Part shown: piece by piece, positions 1 through 7,850 of the stretch
Layout: every line of letters begins with the position of its first letter
Numbering within the stretch: position 1 is the stretch's first letter
NCBI GenBank assembly: GCA_016207095.1
Contig: JACQQF010000037.1
Span: 24,276 to 88,275 of the forward strand
DNA: 64,000 nucleotides
Reading direction: 5' to 3'
Source of the DNA: Candidatus Methylomirabilota bacterium
GTDB lineage: Bacteria > Methylomirabilota > Methylomirabilia > Methylomirabilales > Methylomirabilaceae
The notes under the pieces: generated by a model
The model's database searches: none
The model's input: only the letters and a program-made list of their open reading frames with translations
Told to the model about the DNA's origin: nothing
Made by a program: the position numbers and the translations under genes

Positions 1-146
1 CAGAGCCCGACCCGATGGAATTGCGGGACGCCATGGCCCTGGCCCTGCGCCACCGGGTCAAGCGGCTTCCGATGGAACAGGCTTCGCTTGACCTGGCAGC
101 CCTTGACCGATTTGCAGGGGAATTCCTGGCACGGAGGCATCTTTGA
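1..146 (+). CDS. Magnesium-chelatase-type AAA+ subunit (ChlI/BchI-like), C-terminal end only
   Basis: The reading frame is open from the window edge (first full codon at base 3) to TGA at 144-146, giving the last 47 residues. The segment contains an AMALALRHRVKR stretch like the C-terminal helical domain of magnesium/cobalt chelatase AAA+ subunits and of related MoxR-type ATPases. The assignment rests mostly on the next gene, which is a clear ChlD-type VWA protein; the two partners are normally adjacent and form a metal-inserting ring complex. The Walker motifs lie outside the window, so the ATPase itself cannot be confirmed here. Confidence 0.55.
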   Translation, partial: EPDPMELRDAMALALRHRVKRLPMEQASLDLAALDRFAGEFLARRHL

Positions 147-150
147 GGAG

Positions 151-1260
151 GTGAAGTTACGCGAGGATCCCGTGCAGGTTTTGGCGCCAACTCGCGACTT
201 CACAGAGGCACCTCCGGACGGCAGGCTGGCCAGTCCAGCGGCGCCAATAGGGGGTCTCGCGCAATACACTCCCGCCCCCTGGGAGGGACTGGAGGGTGAG
301 TTCTCATCTGGGGATGGCCATGCAGGCGGGGGTTCAGCCCGCGCGTGCGACTGTGACCTGGATATCTGCTCGCATCACCGGGACGATAACCCTGCCGCCG
401 CCCGTCTGACTTTCGACGAGGACCTGATCCGCGAGACGCTCCTCGGCTTCAATCCCCGATGGCTCTTGCCACCCAAAAATCGCCGGGAGCGGGATGCGTC
501 CGGCAAGCGGAGTCAGGCAACAAGCCGGCAGGCCCGTGGTCGTCACATCCGCAGCGTCCCTCTGACTCAATCGCGCGACATCGCCTGGCCTGCCACAATC
601 CGGGCAGGAGCGGTACACCGAATGCGACGCCCACGCGGCCCCCTGGCCATCCCACTTGCTCCGGCCGACTTGTTCGCCAAGATCCGAAGGCGGAAGGTGG
701 GCAACCTTCTCCTTTTCGTCATGGACACCAGCGCCTCTATGGGAGTTCAGCGCCGGGCCATCGCGACCCAGGCGGCGATCATGGCGATCCTCCTCGACGC
801 GTATCAGCGACGAGACCGGGTCGGGCTCGTCGTGTTCCGGGACCAGCAGGCTGAGGTCGTCCTACAACCCACGAATAGCGTGGACCTTGCGCGGCGCGCA
901 TTTGAGCGAATGGAGCTTGGCGGCACGACACCGCTATCGGCAGGACTAATGGCCGCTCTTCGGATCGTGGAGCGGGAGGGCCGACGCAAACGCGACCTGG
1001 CTCCCTTGCTGATCATTCTCACCGATGGCCAGGCAAACATCTCCCAAGGAGATCAGGACCCACTGGAAGAAGCGCTTCTTGTGGCACGGCACATGCGGGC
1101 GAAACGGGTGGGCGGGGTGGTCTTGGGGACTGAGGTAGCGGCGAGTCAACAGGCGCCGTTACGAGCCCTGGCAAGCGCCCTGGGGGCAGGCTACGTTCCT
1201 ATGGGGGAGATCACGCACCGGGCAATCCTGACCGCTATCCGTAGCCTTCAGTCGCGGTGA
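151..1260 (+). CDS. VWA-domain protein like magnesium chelatase subunit D (C-terminal half)
   Basis: I chose GTG 151, five bases after the upstream stop, giving 369 aa; the frame is also open from ATG 88 inside the upstream gene, but that stretch merely re-reads the other frame. Residues 1-110 are proline-rich and low in recognisable structure. A ChlD-type linker (RGRHIRS, then DIAWPATIRA) follows, and then a VWA domain. The MIDAS is intact: DTSAS at 192-196, the threonine of GGTTP near 259 and LTDG near 292. In chelatases this domain bridges the AAA+ ring and the porphyrin-binding subunit. No large H subunit is in view, so a non-tetrapyrrole role with the MoxR-like partner is also possible. 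Confidence 0.8.
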   Translation: MKLREDPVQVLAPTRDFTEAPPDGRLASPAAPIGGLAQYTPAPWEGLEGEFSSGDGHAGGGSARACDCDLDICSHHRDDNPAAARLTFDEDLIRETLLGFNPRWLLPPKNRRERDASGKRSQATSRQARGRHIRSVPLTQSRDIAWPATIRAGAVHRMRRPRGPLAIPLAPADLFAKIRRRKVGNLLLFVMDTSASMGVQRRAIATQAAIMAILLDAYQRRDRVGLVVFRDQQAEVVLQPTNSVDLARRAFERMELGGTTPLSAGLMAALRIVEREGRRKRDLAPLLIILTDGQANISQGDQDPLEEALLVARHMRAKRVGGVVLGTEVAASQQAPLRALASALGAGYVPMGEITHRAILTAIRSLQSR

Positions 1261-1380
1261 CAGCCGCCCCTGCTTCGAACATCCTCGTGAGCCTCTCGGG
1301 CCAGGGGATCATCAACCTCATGCCGTGTTGACGAGGTGAGCAGGGAACATGTCGAGAGCGACCGCACGACGATCTGGGGA

Positions 1381-1408
1381 TTGACTTGTGATCTCGCCAT
1401 TTGATACT
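1381..1408 (+). promoter_or_regulatory. Possible sigma70-type promoter
   Basis: TTGACT at 1381-1386 and GATACT at 1403-1408 are separated by 16 bp in the 273-bp gap before the hydrolase gene. The -10 matches 4 of 6 consensus bases, so this is only a candidate start for the operon beginning at 1534. Nothing else was recognised in 1261-1533. Confidence 0.3.
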
Positions 1409-1533
1409 CTGGGAGCCGTCCCGCCCCTCGCATGGCTACCCGTAAGTGAGTGACAAAGGGGCTTGTCAAGTCATCGATGTGAGATCCGCGGGCGCAATCG
1501 TTGCCCTTTGCTGCGTGATAGGGGGAAGCTGAG

Positions 1534-2304
1534 GTGGCGATTGAACTGGTGAGGACTGATGACCTGATGTCCGCCGACGGGCATCGAGTGCCAGGTTATC
1601 TTTTCACTCCCTCCAAGGCGATGGCCGGTGCGGTCCTGATCCATGGATACGGCGGCTGTAAAGAACAGATGCTGGGCTTGGCGGCCAGGCTGAGCGAATC
1701 CGGATTCTCCGCGCTTTGTCTCGACCTCAGAGGGCATGGCGAGCACCCGGCCCCGCTGGGGAGTGGATTGCTTCTGGACCTCGAAGCGGGCATCGCTCGC
1801 CTTCGTCCTACCGGGCGGACGATCGCCATCGGTCACAGCCTTGGGGCAAGGCTTGCCTTGATGAGTTCTGCAGATGTGCTGGTGGCCATCTCCCCGGCGC
1901 TTCCGTCCCAACCATCCGAGGAGGGGCGCCAGATGCTCCTCCATTTTGGGAGCACGGCGGTTCGAGCCGTCTCTCCGGGCCAGATCCTTCAACTGTTGCA
2001 GGAGATGGGACCGGTCCCTTCATTCGCGCGGCCGAAGCTGCTGATCCACGCCAAGGGCGACATCCCATCCCTCATTGAAGGCATCGCAACCCTTGCCAGG
2101 TCGCAGCCTGGGGCCCTTCTATGGGAAATCGAGCTGGACCAGCACCGGGAGGCTCCTCTGAACCAGGGGATCCTGGGATATCTCCCCCGATGGTTCAACC
2201 ACCTCGATCTGAAGTTCAATAGAGAGCTGCTGAACGATCTTCCATCCCGAGTATTGCGGGTCTTGAATCAGGCGGCTGTCTCGCCCCCGACGTCATCTCA
2301 CTGA
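1534..2304 (+). CDS. Alpha/beta hydrolase
   Basis: This is a 256-aa protein from GTG, which is preceded by a GGGGGAAGCTGAG Shine-Dalgarno region. The alpha/beta-hydrolase landmarks are present: an HGYGG oxyanion-type motif at 37-41, RGHGEH at 66-71 and the nucleophile elbow GHSLG at 100-104 (Ser102). A C-terminal histidine (in DQHREAP) could complete the triad, and an aspartate lies in the HAKGD segment. There is no signal peptide, so it should be cytoplasmic. The substrate cannot be read from the sequence. It is the first gene of the plus-strand run that continues to 7294. Confidence 0.8.
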   Translation: MAIELVRTDDLMSADGHRVPGYLFTPSKAMAGAVLIHGYGGCKEQMLGLAARLSESGFSALCLDLRGHGEHPAPLGSGLLLDLEAGIARLRPTGRTIAIGHSLGARLALMSSADVLVAISPALPSQPSEEGRQMLLHFGSTAVRAVSPGQILQLLQEMGPVPSFARPKLLIHAKGDIPSLIEGIATLARSQPGALLWEIELDQHREAPLNQGILGYLPRWFNHLDLKFNRELLNDLPSRVLRVLNQAAVSPPTSSH

Positions 2305-2388
2305 ACGGGAGGGCGAGGCGGTCATCTCCGCGTGGATTCCAGTGGCGCGTCGTTGGCACCCGGCTGGTTGCGGCCAGCGGTAAGAGCG

Positions 2389-3189
2389 ATGAGTGACGAT
2401 GTGGTCGAGATCCGAGGCCAGAAGGTGACCCTCTATCGGGACGGGCCAGATGGGCCCCGCCTGGATCGGAAGGTCCATCTCGGCGACTTTCTCCAGGCGG
2501 TTGCTTCCACGCATCCGGGTCCGATGAAGGACCGCTATCTATTCTTGCCTAGCGGGACTCGGTTGGTGCAGGTCAAAGGGGCCAGCACCATCCTGGTCAT
2601 CGAACAGCCGCCCCAGGTTCGACAGATCCGATGGAGCAATGAACGGATGGGCAAGGGAGGATCGTACGCCTCATATCGACTGGCCTTTCCCTATATGGTC
2701 TACGTCGTCACGTTCTACCGGGGCGAGTTCGAGGATCTTCGCCTTTACCACAGGACGGCCCCGCTGCGGGCCGGGAATGACCCCGTGTGCCTGAGCAACC
2801 TGATGAACGTGCAGGCCGATCTCGGCCTTCCCTCCTGCGCGAGAGCCTGCCTCCGCGGCCGACCCTCCGGCCTGACCGACCTGCCGTTCGCCGGGCAGGT
2901 GGAAGGTCTGCTGACCTATTTTTGGACCTCCGGGTTCAATATGGACATCGAAGGGAACTGCTTTGAGAGAGCCCGAGTCCTCGACCCGCGCATCTCCAGC
3001 ATGGAGGCTTGGCAGCAGGCGAGCGAGGCGGACCCCCTCTTCCCTCTAGAGGTGGCGTGGGAGTTGGCGGCACCCAGCCTCCAGGAAGAGGTGGACCGGC
3101 AGTGCGCCCTCCGCCATAATTATCTGAATCCGATCAGCAGCGCATCCGGTGTCGCCGATCTGCTGTACCGACTGGAAGAGACCGGGTAG
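2389..3189 (+). CDS. Protein resembling prokaryotic E2 family D (PRTRC-B-like), tentative
   Basis: Reading from ATG 2389 gives 266 aa; GTG 2332 is an alternative that adds 19 residues. The organisation recalls Prok-E2_D/PRTRC protein B. An N-terminal strand-rich part leads to LAFPYMVYVV (99-107) and then LYHRTAPL (119-126). Next comes NLMNVQADLGLPSC (137-150), where Cys150 sits where these proteins carry 'NV...vC', and finally YFWTSGFN (177-184), like the terminal F-x-S-x-F-N segment. Other cysteines are 134, 154 and 191. This match is by eye only. No E1/ThiF, JAB or ubiquitin-like gene is visible nearby, which weakens the case for a conjugation system. Confidence 0.45.
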   Translation: MSDDVVEIRGQKVTLYRDGPDGPRLDRKVHLGDFLQAVASTHPGPMKDRYLFLPSGTRLVQVKGASTILVIEQPPQVRQIRWSNERMGKGGSYASYRLAFPYMVYVVTFYRGEFEDLRLYHRTAPLRAGNDPVCLSNLMNVQADLGLPSCARACLRGRPSGLTDLPFAGQVEGLLTYFWTSGFNMDIEGNCFERARVLDPRISSMEAWQQASEADPLFPLEVAWELAAPSLQEEVDRQCALRHNYLNPISSASGVADLLYRLEETG

Positions 3190-3208
3190 CTAGAGAGAGA
3201 AGGGAGCC

Positions 3209-3547
3209 ATGAGCGACAAAGATCGCATCCGGATGGAGGAACGATACGGACTGTTGGGGACCGGGACCAGCGAACTCACCGTCCAGGGCCGCCGGTACGA
3301 CCTCTATGAGCTGCTAAAGGCTATTGGGGAAGATTATCACGATATCCGTCCGATCGACGCCAAGGAACTCGAACCGGGGACACGCTTCGCCCTCCGAGTC
3401 TTTGACGTCGAGGAGCGGATGGTCGTCGCCTTTGAGTTCGACGCCCAATTTCGCTCCTTAAAGGAGGACCACGTGCACATCGCAGAGTGGATGGGCGACG
3501 ACTATTACGAATTCAATTGGGGGATCTGGTGTCCCGACTCCGTATGA
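3209..3547 (+). CDS. Hypothetical protein, 112 aa
   Basis: Starts at ATG after GAGAGAGAAGGGAGCC, a good ribosome-binding site, 19 bp after the previous stop. I do not recognise the family. It is acidic and mixed alpha/beta, with a strand-rich centre (RFALRVFDVEERMVVAFEFD) and an aromatic C-terminus rich in D, Y and W (DDYYEFNWGIW). It contains a single cysteine near the end and has no signal peptide. Its position between the E2-like protein and a large helical protein suggests it belongs to the same unit. Confidence 0.7.
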   Translation: MSDKDRIRMEERYGLLGTGTSELTVQGRRYDLYELLKAIGEDYHDIRPIDAKELEPGTRFALRVFDVEERMVVAFEFDAQFRSLKEDHVHIAEWMGDDYYEFNWGIWCPDSV

Positions 3548-3559
3548 GGGTCTCATCCC

Positions 3560-4939
3560 ATGAATGAGCATCCCCGCATAGAACCACAACGCCAATATAT
3601 TCAGTCCAGGGCGGAGGACCTGCTGGGACGGGTTGAGTCGATGACCGATGAGGAGCTCCGGTGGACGGTGCGCCTCTTCGCAGACTGCCTGGACCCGACC
3701 GAGCGCGAGGGGCTGCTTCGGGGTTACAACGAATATCTTCGCCTCGAGGACCTGCAGCGCTTCGTGAGCGGGTTTGTCCCCAGGTACACTGAGCGCGCGC
3801 TGGTGGACCTTGAGACCAAACGGATGGCCGACGGCTCAAGGCTTGATGAACTGACTGACGAGGAGTTACAAAGCATGTCGTTGGCGGAGAAGTGGGGGCT
3901 GCTGGAGCGTCACACTAGCGGTCTGGTCGGCTACAAGCTTCGCCGGGAGCTCGCCAGGCTCTTTATGTGCGGGAATTACGACCTGTACCATGGCTCCGGC
4001 CTCTCGGAATCGTCGGTGGAGTTCCCGATCTACCATCAGGTGCAGGAGCGATTGATGGGCCTTCCCGAGGACCAGGTTCTCGCCCTGGCGGCTCGCGTGC
4101 AGGAGATGACCGCCGGCCTCGACCAACTCTCGCCCGAGCAGGCAGACGAGGTCCTGGCAAGGATCCGCTCGGCGATCGGCGGGAGTGTTGACGTTCACCA
4201 ACCCATGGAGTCTTTGGTGGGCGGGCGGATGGCGAAACTTCCACTGGTGACTGAACCGACCACGGCCGAGCTGGCGGCGGATGTGAAAGAAGCCATAGGA
4301 ACCATGACTCCCGAGGAACTCAAGCGGTCTTTTTTCGTCCTCCTCGACCTCATGACCCTGGAGGAGATCCGGAGAGATCTGTCCCCGCTTCAGGGGCAGT
4401 ATCAATCCGCACACAACATCCCGCCAGAGATTCTGTCCGCCCTCGTCCCGATCATCGCGGCCAAGCTGGGTGACCGAAACCTCTGCGATTTCGCCGACCG
4501 ATACCGAAACGGCCGAATGCTCGCCATGCCGCCCGTGGGTGACCAAGTCTGGTCACTTCTGCCCACGGACGAGCGCCTGAAGCTGCTGGAGCAGGACAAC
4601 GACCGTATGGATCTGGCGCAGAGCTCACGCCATCTTGCCAAGATCTTCTTGAGCCTGGAGTACCGGTCCCTCTTCGATCCGGATGCGCAGGTGAGGATCC
4701 TCGAGTCAAATGGATACCAGCGCCTGGTCAGCAAGCTGTTCCTGGACTTTGGACAACCCGAGGAGGGCCGGCGTCTGCGTGAATTGAACCGAGTTGTCAG
4801 TCGGATGATGCTCGAGGCCGAGGCGACACCTGAAGCAGACCGGGACAACCGGCTGCTGCAGATTCGGAAGGTGATCGGGACCGCACTCGACCTCCCGGAC
4901 GAACAAATCTTCGCTGGCACGAAAGGACGCGAGCCATGA
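3560..4939 (+). CDS. Hypothetical all-helical protein, 459 aa
   Basis: ATG start with GAGGG upstream, 12 bp after the preceding stop. The sequence appears almost entirely helical, with recurring acidic units of the form 'M[ST][DP]EEL' (MTDEELRW, LTDEELQSM, MTPEELKRS, MTLEEIRR), which suggests repeated helical hairpins. It has no transmembrane segments, catalytic motif or signal peptide that I can see. Its stop overlaps the start of the next gene (ATGA), implying translational coupling. It may be a scaffold within this operon; the function is unknown. Confidence 0.7.
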   Translation: MNEHPRIEPQRQYIQSRAEDLLGRVESMTDEELRWTVRLFADCLDPTEREGLLRGYNEYLRLEDLQRFVSGFVPRYTERALVDLETKRMADGSRLDELTDEELQSMSLAEKWGLLERHTSGLVGYKLRRELARLFMCGNYDLYHGSGLSESSVEFPIYHQVQERLMGLPEDQVLALAARVQEMTAGLDQLSPEQADEVLARIRSAIGGSVDVHQPMESLVGGRMAKLPLVTEPTTAELAADVKEAIGTMTPEELKRSFFVLLDLMTLEEIRRDLSPLQGQYQSAHNIPPEILSALVPIIAAKLGDRNLCDFADRYRNGRMLAMPPVGDQVWSLLPTDERLKLLEQDNDRMDLAQSSRHLAKIFLSLEYRSLFDPDAQVRILESNGYQRLVSKLFLDFGQPEEGRRLRELNRVVSRMMLEAEATPEADRDNRLLQIRKVIGTALDLPDEQIFAGTKGREP

Positions 4940-5139
4940 CCCGCTGGGAATATCAGGACCGGATGTTCATGTTCAAGGAAACCAAGGAGGGGCTCCAGAC
5001 CGACCTGGGTTGGCTGAACGAGACGGGCGCCGAAGGGTGGGAACTGGCCGGCTCGGTGCCCTTGATTGCGCCCAACCGCGATGGGGTCGCCTACGGGACA
5101 GTGGGTGCGTTGCTGATCCTCAAGCGCCCGATCGGTTGA
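4936..5139 (+). CDS. DUF4177-like small protein
   Basis: A 67-aa protein coupled to the previous gene by an ATGA overlap. It opens with WEYQDRMF and carries LNETGAEGWELAGSVPL followed by a short hydrophobic strand (GALLILKRP). This is the W-E-Y ... L-N-x-x-G-x-E-G-W-E-L pattern of DUF4177 proteins, small alpha/beta domains of unknown biochemical role. Its coupling to the 459-aa helical protein suggests the two products are made in step. Confidence 0.75.
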   Translation: MTRWEYQDRMFMFKETKEGLQTDLGWLNETGAEGWELAGSVPLIAPNRDGVAYGTVGALLILKRPIG

Positions 5140-5149
5140 GGTCGAATTC

Positions 5150-6136
5150 ATGCAACTGCCGTCAGAAGAGCTATTGGCCTCCGTCCTGGCCGAGACAGAA
5201 CAGGCGAGGGCTACAGAGGATCGGGATGCTCTGGCGGCCTCGCTGTTTCGAATGGCGACACTCTACCGGCAGCGTGGTGAGGCGATGAAAGCGATCACGC
5301 CTCTGAAGGAACTCCTTGCCTTGCAGGAAGAGACCCAGGATCATCAGGTGATGATTCCAACCCTGCTCTTTCTCGGCGACCTCTACCGACGCCAGGGAGG
5401 GTGGCATCAGGCGCTGGCTCTGTACGACCGGGCCTGTGCCATGCAGGAGGCGGCAGGCGACAAGACCGCCATGGCCGCCACCATTGGCAGCATGGGTGTG
5501 GCATACGAGGGGATGGAGATGTGGGAGCAGGCGCTCACGACCTATCGCCAGAGCCTGGCCCTCAAGGAGTCGCTTGGTGACCTTGTCGGGGTCGCCCTGA
5601 TCTGGAACAACATCGGGAACGTCGAGGCAAAGCGGCGCCGGTTCGAGGAGGCGTTCACCTCGTATGGCAAGAGCCTGGCCATCCAGGAGAGAGCTGAAGA
5701 CAGGCTTGGTCAATCGATGACGCTCGCCAATCTGGCAAGCCTCCATCAGCGGCGCGGCGAGTGGGAGGAGGCCACCCTCCGATATCGCGAATGCCTTTCC
5801 CTCGTGGGAAAAGAGGATCCTCAGCGAAGGGCCGCGGCCTTGAACGGCTTGGGATTCGTGCGAAAGAAGGTGGGTGATCTCGAGGGGGCCATCGCAGCCT
5901 ACGAGGAAGCCCTTCGGCTGCTTGAAGCGTCCGGAGATCACTTGCGGTCAAGTGTCATCCTCCACAACATGGCCCTCATCCATGAGGAACGGAACGAATG
6001 GCGGGACGCGCTTCGCCTGATGGAACAGGTCATTTCGATCGATAAGCGGATCGGCCACCCCGATTTGAAACAGGATATGGAGGTCTTTCGTCGAATCCGT
6101 TTGAAGCTTGATGTGGAGCGCGATGCGCATCAGTAG
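5150..6136 (+). CDS. Tetratricopeptide-repeat protein
   Basis: 328 aa from ATG, with GAGG 8 bp upstream and an 11-bp gap from the previous gene. From about residue 40 to 310 there are six to seven TPRs with a roughly 40-residue period (the W/A-x-x-A-L-x-x-Y-x-x-A-L class, for example WEQALTTYRQSLAL and LEGAIAAYEEALRL). This long-period type resembles the LGN/Rapsyn-like TPR_12 arrays used in protein-protein scaffolds. There is no signal peptide, DNA-binding domain or enzyme domain. It probably acts as an adaptor for the neighbouring operon proteins. Confidence 0.85.
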   Translation: MQLPSEELLASVLAETEQARATEDRDALAASLFRMATLYRQRGEAMKAITPLKELLALQEETQDHQVMIPTLLFLGDLYRRQGGWHQALALYDRACAMQEAAGDKTAMAATIGSMGVAYEGMEMWEQALTTYRQSLALKESLGDLVGVALIWNNIGNVEAKRRRFEEAFTSYGKSLAIQERAEDRLGQSMTLANLASLHQRRGEWEEATLRYRECLSLVGKEDPQRRAAALNGLGFVRKKVGDLEGAIAAYEEALRLLEASGDHLRSSVILHNMALIHEERNEWRDALRLMEQVISIDKRIGHPDLKQDMEVFRRIRLKLDVERDAHQ

Positions 6137-6166
6137 CGCCGCCGTCGCTTCGAAGGAATACGCCGG

Positions 6167-6580
6167 GTGAAACAGGCAACGCGAGGCGATGCCCACCGAT
6201 GGATCGCTGAGGCGGAGAAGGATATCAAGGACGCCGAGATGTTGCTCCGGCATGAGGGCTACTATCCCCTGTGCCGGTTGGCCTACCTGGCAGCGGCAAA
6301 GACGATGCGCGGATTGTTACTGGGAATGGGCCAACCATTCCCGGAGGAGGCCGACCTCGCCGCTTTGAGTCAGCAGGTCTCATTGGTCGAGCCAACGCTG
6401 GGAGTAGTGACGCAGTCCCTCGACCCGTTGCAGCGATTCGCACCGCCAGCGCCGACAGCCGGTCCTGAGGCAACGCCGCTCCCTCCTCCCCTCTATAGCA
6501 GGGAAGCGGCGAAGCGGGCCATCGCCCTAGTTCGACAGGCAGTCGCCGAGGTCAAGCGATCCCTGACCGCGTTGTCATGA
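6167..6580 (+). CDS. HEPN-like domain protein
   Basis: 137 aa from GTG. The N-terminal 60 residues follow the HEPN pattern: W-x-x-x-A-E-K-D-I-x-x-A-E-x-L-L, then a small-residue helix around CRLAYLAAAKTMRGLL, and a C-terminal helix YSREAAKRAIALVRQ. A proline-rich linker (about 95-108) separates the halves. The R-x4-6-H motif of HEPN ribonucleases is absent from the last helix, so a non-catalytic, binding type of HEPN is more likely. Its neighbour is a TPR scaffold. No MNT nucleotidyltransferase partner is adjacent, so it does not look like a HEPN/MNT toxin pair. Confidence 0.6.
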   Translation: MKQATRGDAHRWIAEAEKDIKDAEMLLRHEGYYPLCRLAYLAAAKTMRGLLLGMGQPFPEEADLAALSQQVSLVEPTLGVVTQSLDPLQRFAPPAPTAGPEATPLPPPLYSREAAKRAIALVRQAVAEVKRSLTALS

Positions 6581-6610
6581 GGTCGGTCTTTTAGGAGGAT
6601 CCTGACGGTC

Positions 6611-6889
6611 ATGAAGCGATACTTGCAATTGCTGGGAGAGATGAGGAACTACCAGTTGCCCCAGGCGAAGAGCGCTGTGCAGGAGATGGAACCTGATGAT
6701 GAACTGGTGATTGTCGTGCCGGACCAATCGATGGCCGAGACGATCCAGCAGTGGGCAACAGGCCAGGGCTACACCGTCTCCAATCCCAAAAGGAGCGGGG
6801 AAGGGATGACCCGATGGCAAGTCACGGTCCAAAAGGCCGTTGCGCCGGGAGAGAGACCGCCAGCCGGAGCGCCGGCCCTTCCTGCCTGA
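6611..6889 (+). CDS. TusA/SirA-fold-like protein lacking the active-site cysteine
   Basis: A 92-aa protein with a strong AGGAGG ribosome-binding site. Residues 7-75 line up with TusA-family proteins: a first strand and turn (LLGEMRNYQLPQAKSAVQEM) in place of L-R-G-x-x-C-P-x-P-x-x-x-x-x-x-x-L, then DDELVIVVPDQ, AETIQQWATGQGY and a final strand WQVTVQK. The cysteine of the C-P motif is replaced (YQLP), so it cannot be a sulfur carrier of the usual kind. The C-terminus is a proline/alanine-rich tail. The fold assignment is by pattern only. Confidence 0.5.
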   Translation: MKRYLQLLGEMRNYQLPQAKSAVQEMEPDDELVIVVPDQSMAETIQQWATGQGYTVSNPKRSGEGMTRWQVTVQKAVAPGERPPAGAPALPA

Positions 6890-6901
6890 ATCTCACAAGA
6901 A

Positions 6902-7294
6902 ATGGAATCGCTCGGGGCGTCGGAGGTGTTCGCAACCTGGGTTGGCAAGCTCCTCAGGCCATTTCTCCTAGAACTGCTGGAGCGGAAGGGCAACAGACAG
7001 CCGACGGAGGCCGATCTGCAAGCGGCGTTCGAGGCGCTCTGGCCGGAATGCTCGACAAAGCTGATGGTCCAGGAGCCCTGGATGGGAACGGTCCGGTTCA
7101 AGAGCCTTGCGCGCTACCAGCCAGAAGAATTCGAGGCCATGGTCTTGGATCCGATGGGCTGTTTGAGTGAACGGTTCGGGGGCGGGAAGTTCAAGGTGAA
7201 CTTCTACCAAGGCATGAATTTTCTCGCCACCCGGAACTTCAAGCCTGAAGGCGAGGCGAAGTGGAGAGAGATGCCGGAGTTACAAGAAGACTGA
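6902..7294 (+). CDS. Hypothetical protein, 130 aa
   Basis: ATG 12 bp after the previous stop; last gene of the plus-strand run. I do not recognise the family. The first half is helical (VGKLLRPFLLELLERKG, ADLQAAFEALW). The second half is strand-rich with aromatic residues (MGTVRFKSLARYQPEEF, FKVNFYQGMNFLATRNF). It has no membrane segment or metal-binding motif and a single central cysteine. The tight spacing argues that it is co-expressed with the TusA-like and HEPN-like genes. Confidence 0.65.
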   Translation: MESLGASEVFATWVGKLLRPFLLELLERKGNRQPTEADLQAAFEALWPECSTKLMVQEPWMGTVRFKSLARYQPEEFEAMVLDPMGCLSERFGGGKFKVNFYQGMNFLATRNFKPEGEAKWREMPELQED

Positions 7295-7309
7295 AGCGCA
7301 CGTCCCTCG

Positions 7310-7512
7310 TTGCTCCAACACCCGCTACTAACCATCCCTCCGACTTCTCCTTCGTGCCGGGTCAAGAAACGAGCATAGCAAGGCGCGGCCCTTGGCGCCG
7401 CACCCACTGCGCGGGTACCCGGCGTACTTTTTGGGATACGTCGCAGGGAGTGCGCCAAGGGCCGCAACGCCGCTAGGCGAGGTTTAATTGGGCCGGCACC
7501 CTATTACACCTA
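7310..7512 (+). mobile_element. Non-autonomous repeat element, family A copy 1 (degenerate ends)
   Basis: About 200 bp sharing a conserved core with three other copies in the window: CCGGGTCAAGAAACGAGC, a palindromic stretch around GGGTACCCGGCGTAC, ACGTCGCAGGGAG, and GCTAGGCGAGGTTTAATTGG before the right end GGCCGGCAC. The left end has decayed to GTTGCTCCAAC. The right end is followed by ten bases and then CTAG, which contains the stop codon of the convergent gene at 7510-7773. It encodes no protein. It fills most of the gap between the plus-strand operon and the minus-strand genes. Confidence 0.7.
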
Positions 7513-7773
7513 GCCTTTTCCCAGCAAATGCGCGTCCATCTCCTTCTGGGCTTCACGAAGCGTCACGTAGGGCGTTCGCTTGCTGACCTGCTCCTGCCGG
7601 TGGCCGCAGCCGGAGCACTGCACGACGTACACCGCCTCCAGATAATAGTGTCCGCAGTTGGGATCGGCGGGATCGTCCGCGAGCGCGATCCGATCGAAGG
7701 AATCGATGCGACGGAGAGGAGGATCGTCACGGTGGCATCGTCTGCAACGGAACTGGTCCGCTCGTTCGGCCAA
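7510..7773 (-). CDS. Small zinc-ribbon protein, 87 aa
   Basis: The start is TTG at 7771-7773, chosen because GGAGG lies 6 bp upstream and no ATG or GTG occurs early in the frame. Two cysteine pairs, CRRC near residue 10 and CSGC near residue 53, plus an extra Cys near 40, suggest a zinc ribbon or rubredoxin-like knuckle. The C-terminal 25 residues form a charged helix. The stop TAG abuts a repeat element. The role is unknown. It lies directly downstream of the U32 genes but is separated from them by 77 bp. Confidence 0.6.
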   Translation of the reverse strand: MAERADQFRCRRCHRDDPPLRRIDSFDRIALADDPADPNCGHYYLEAVYVVQCSGCGHRQEQVSKRTPYVTLREAQKEMDAHLLGKG

Positions 7774-7850
7774 TCAATGCCTCCGGCGCTTAAGGGCCGA
7801 CACGGCTCGCGCCGCGTCGGCTCCTCTTTGCTGGCGGAACAGCGACTGTC

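Noticed and set aside
6167..6580. HEPN-like gene considered as a toxin of a HEPN/MNT pair
   Set aside because: No nucleotidyltransferase gene next to it and no R-x4-6-H motif in the terminal helix.
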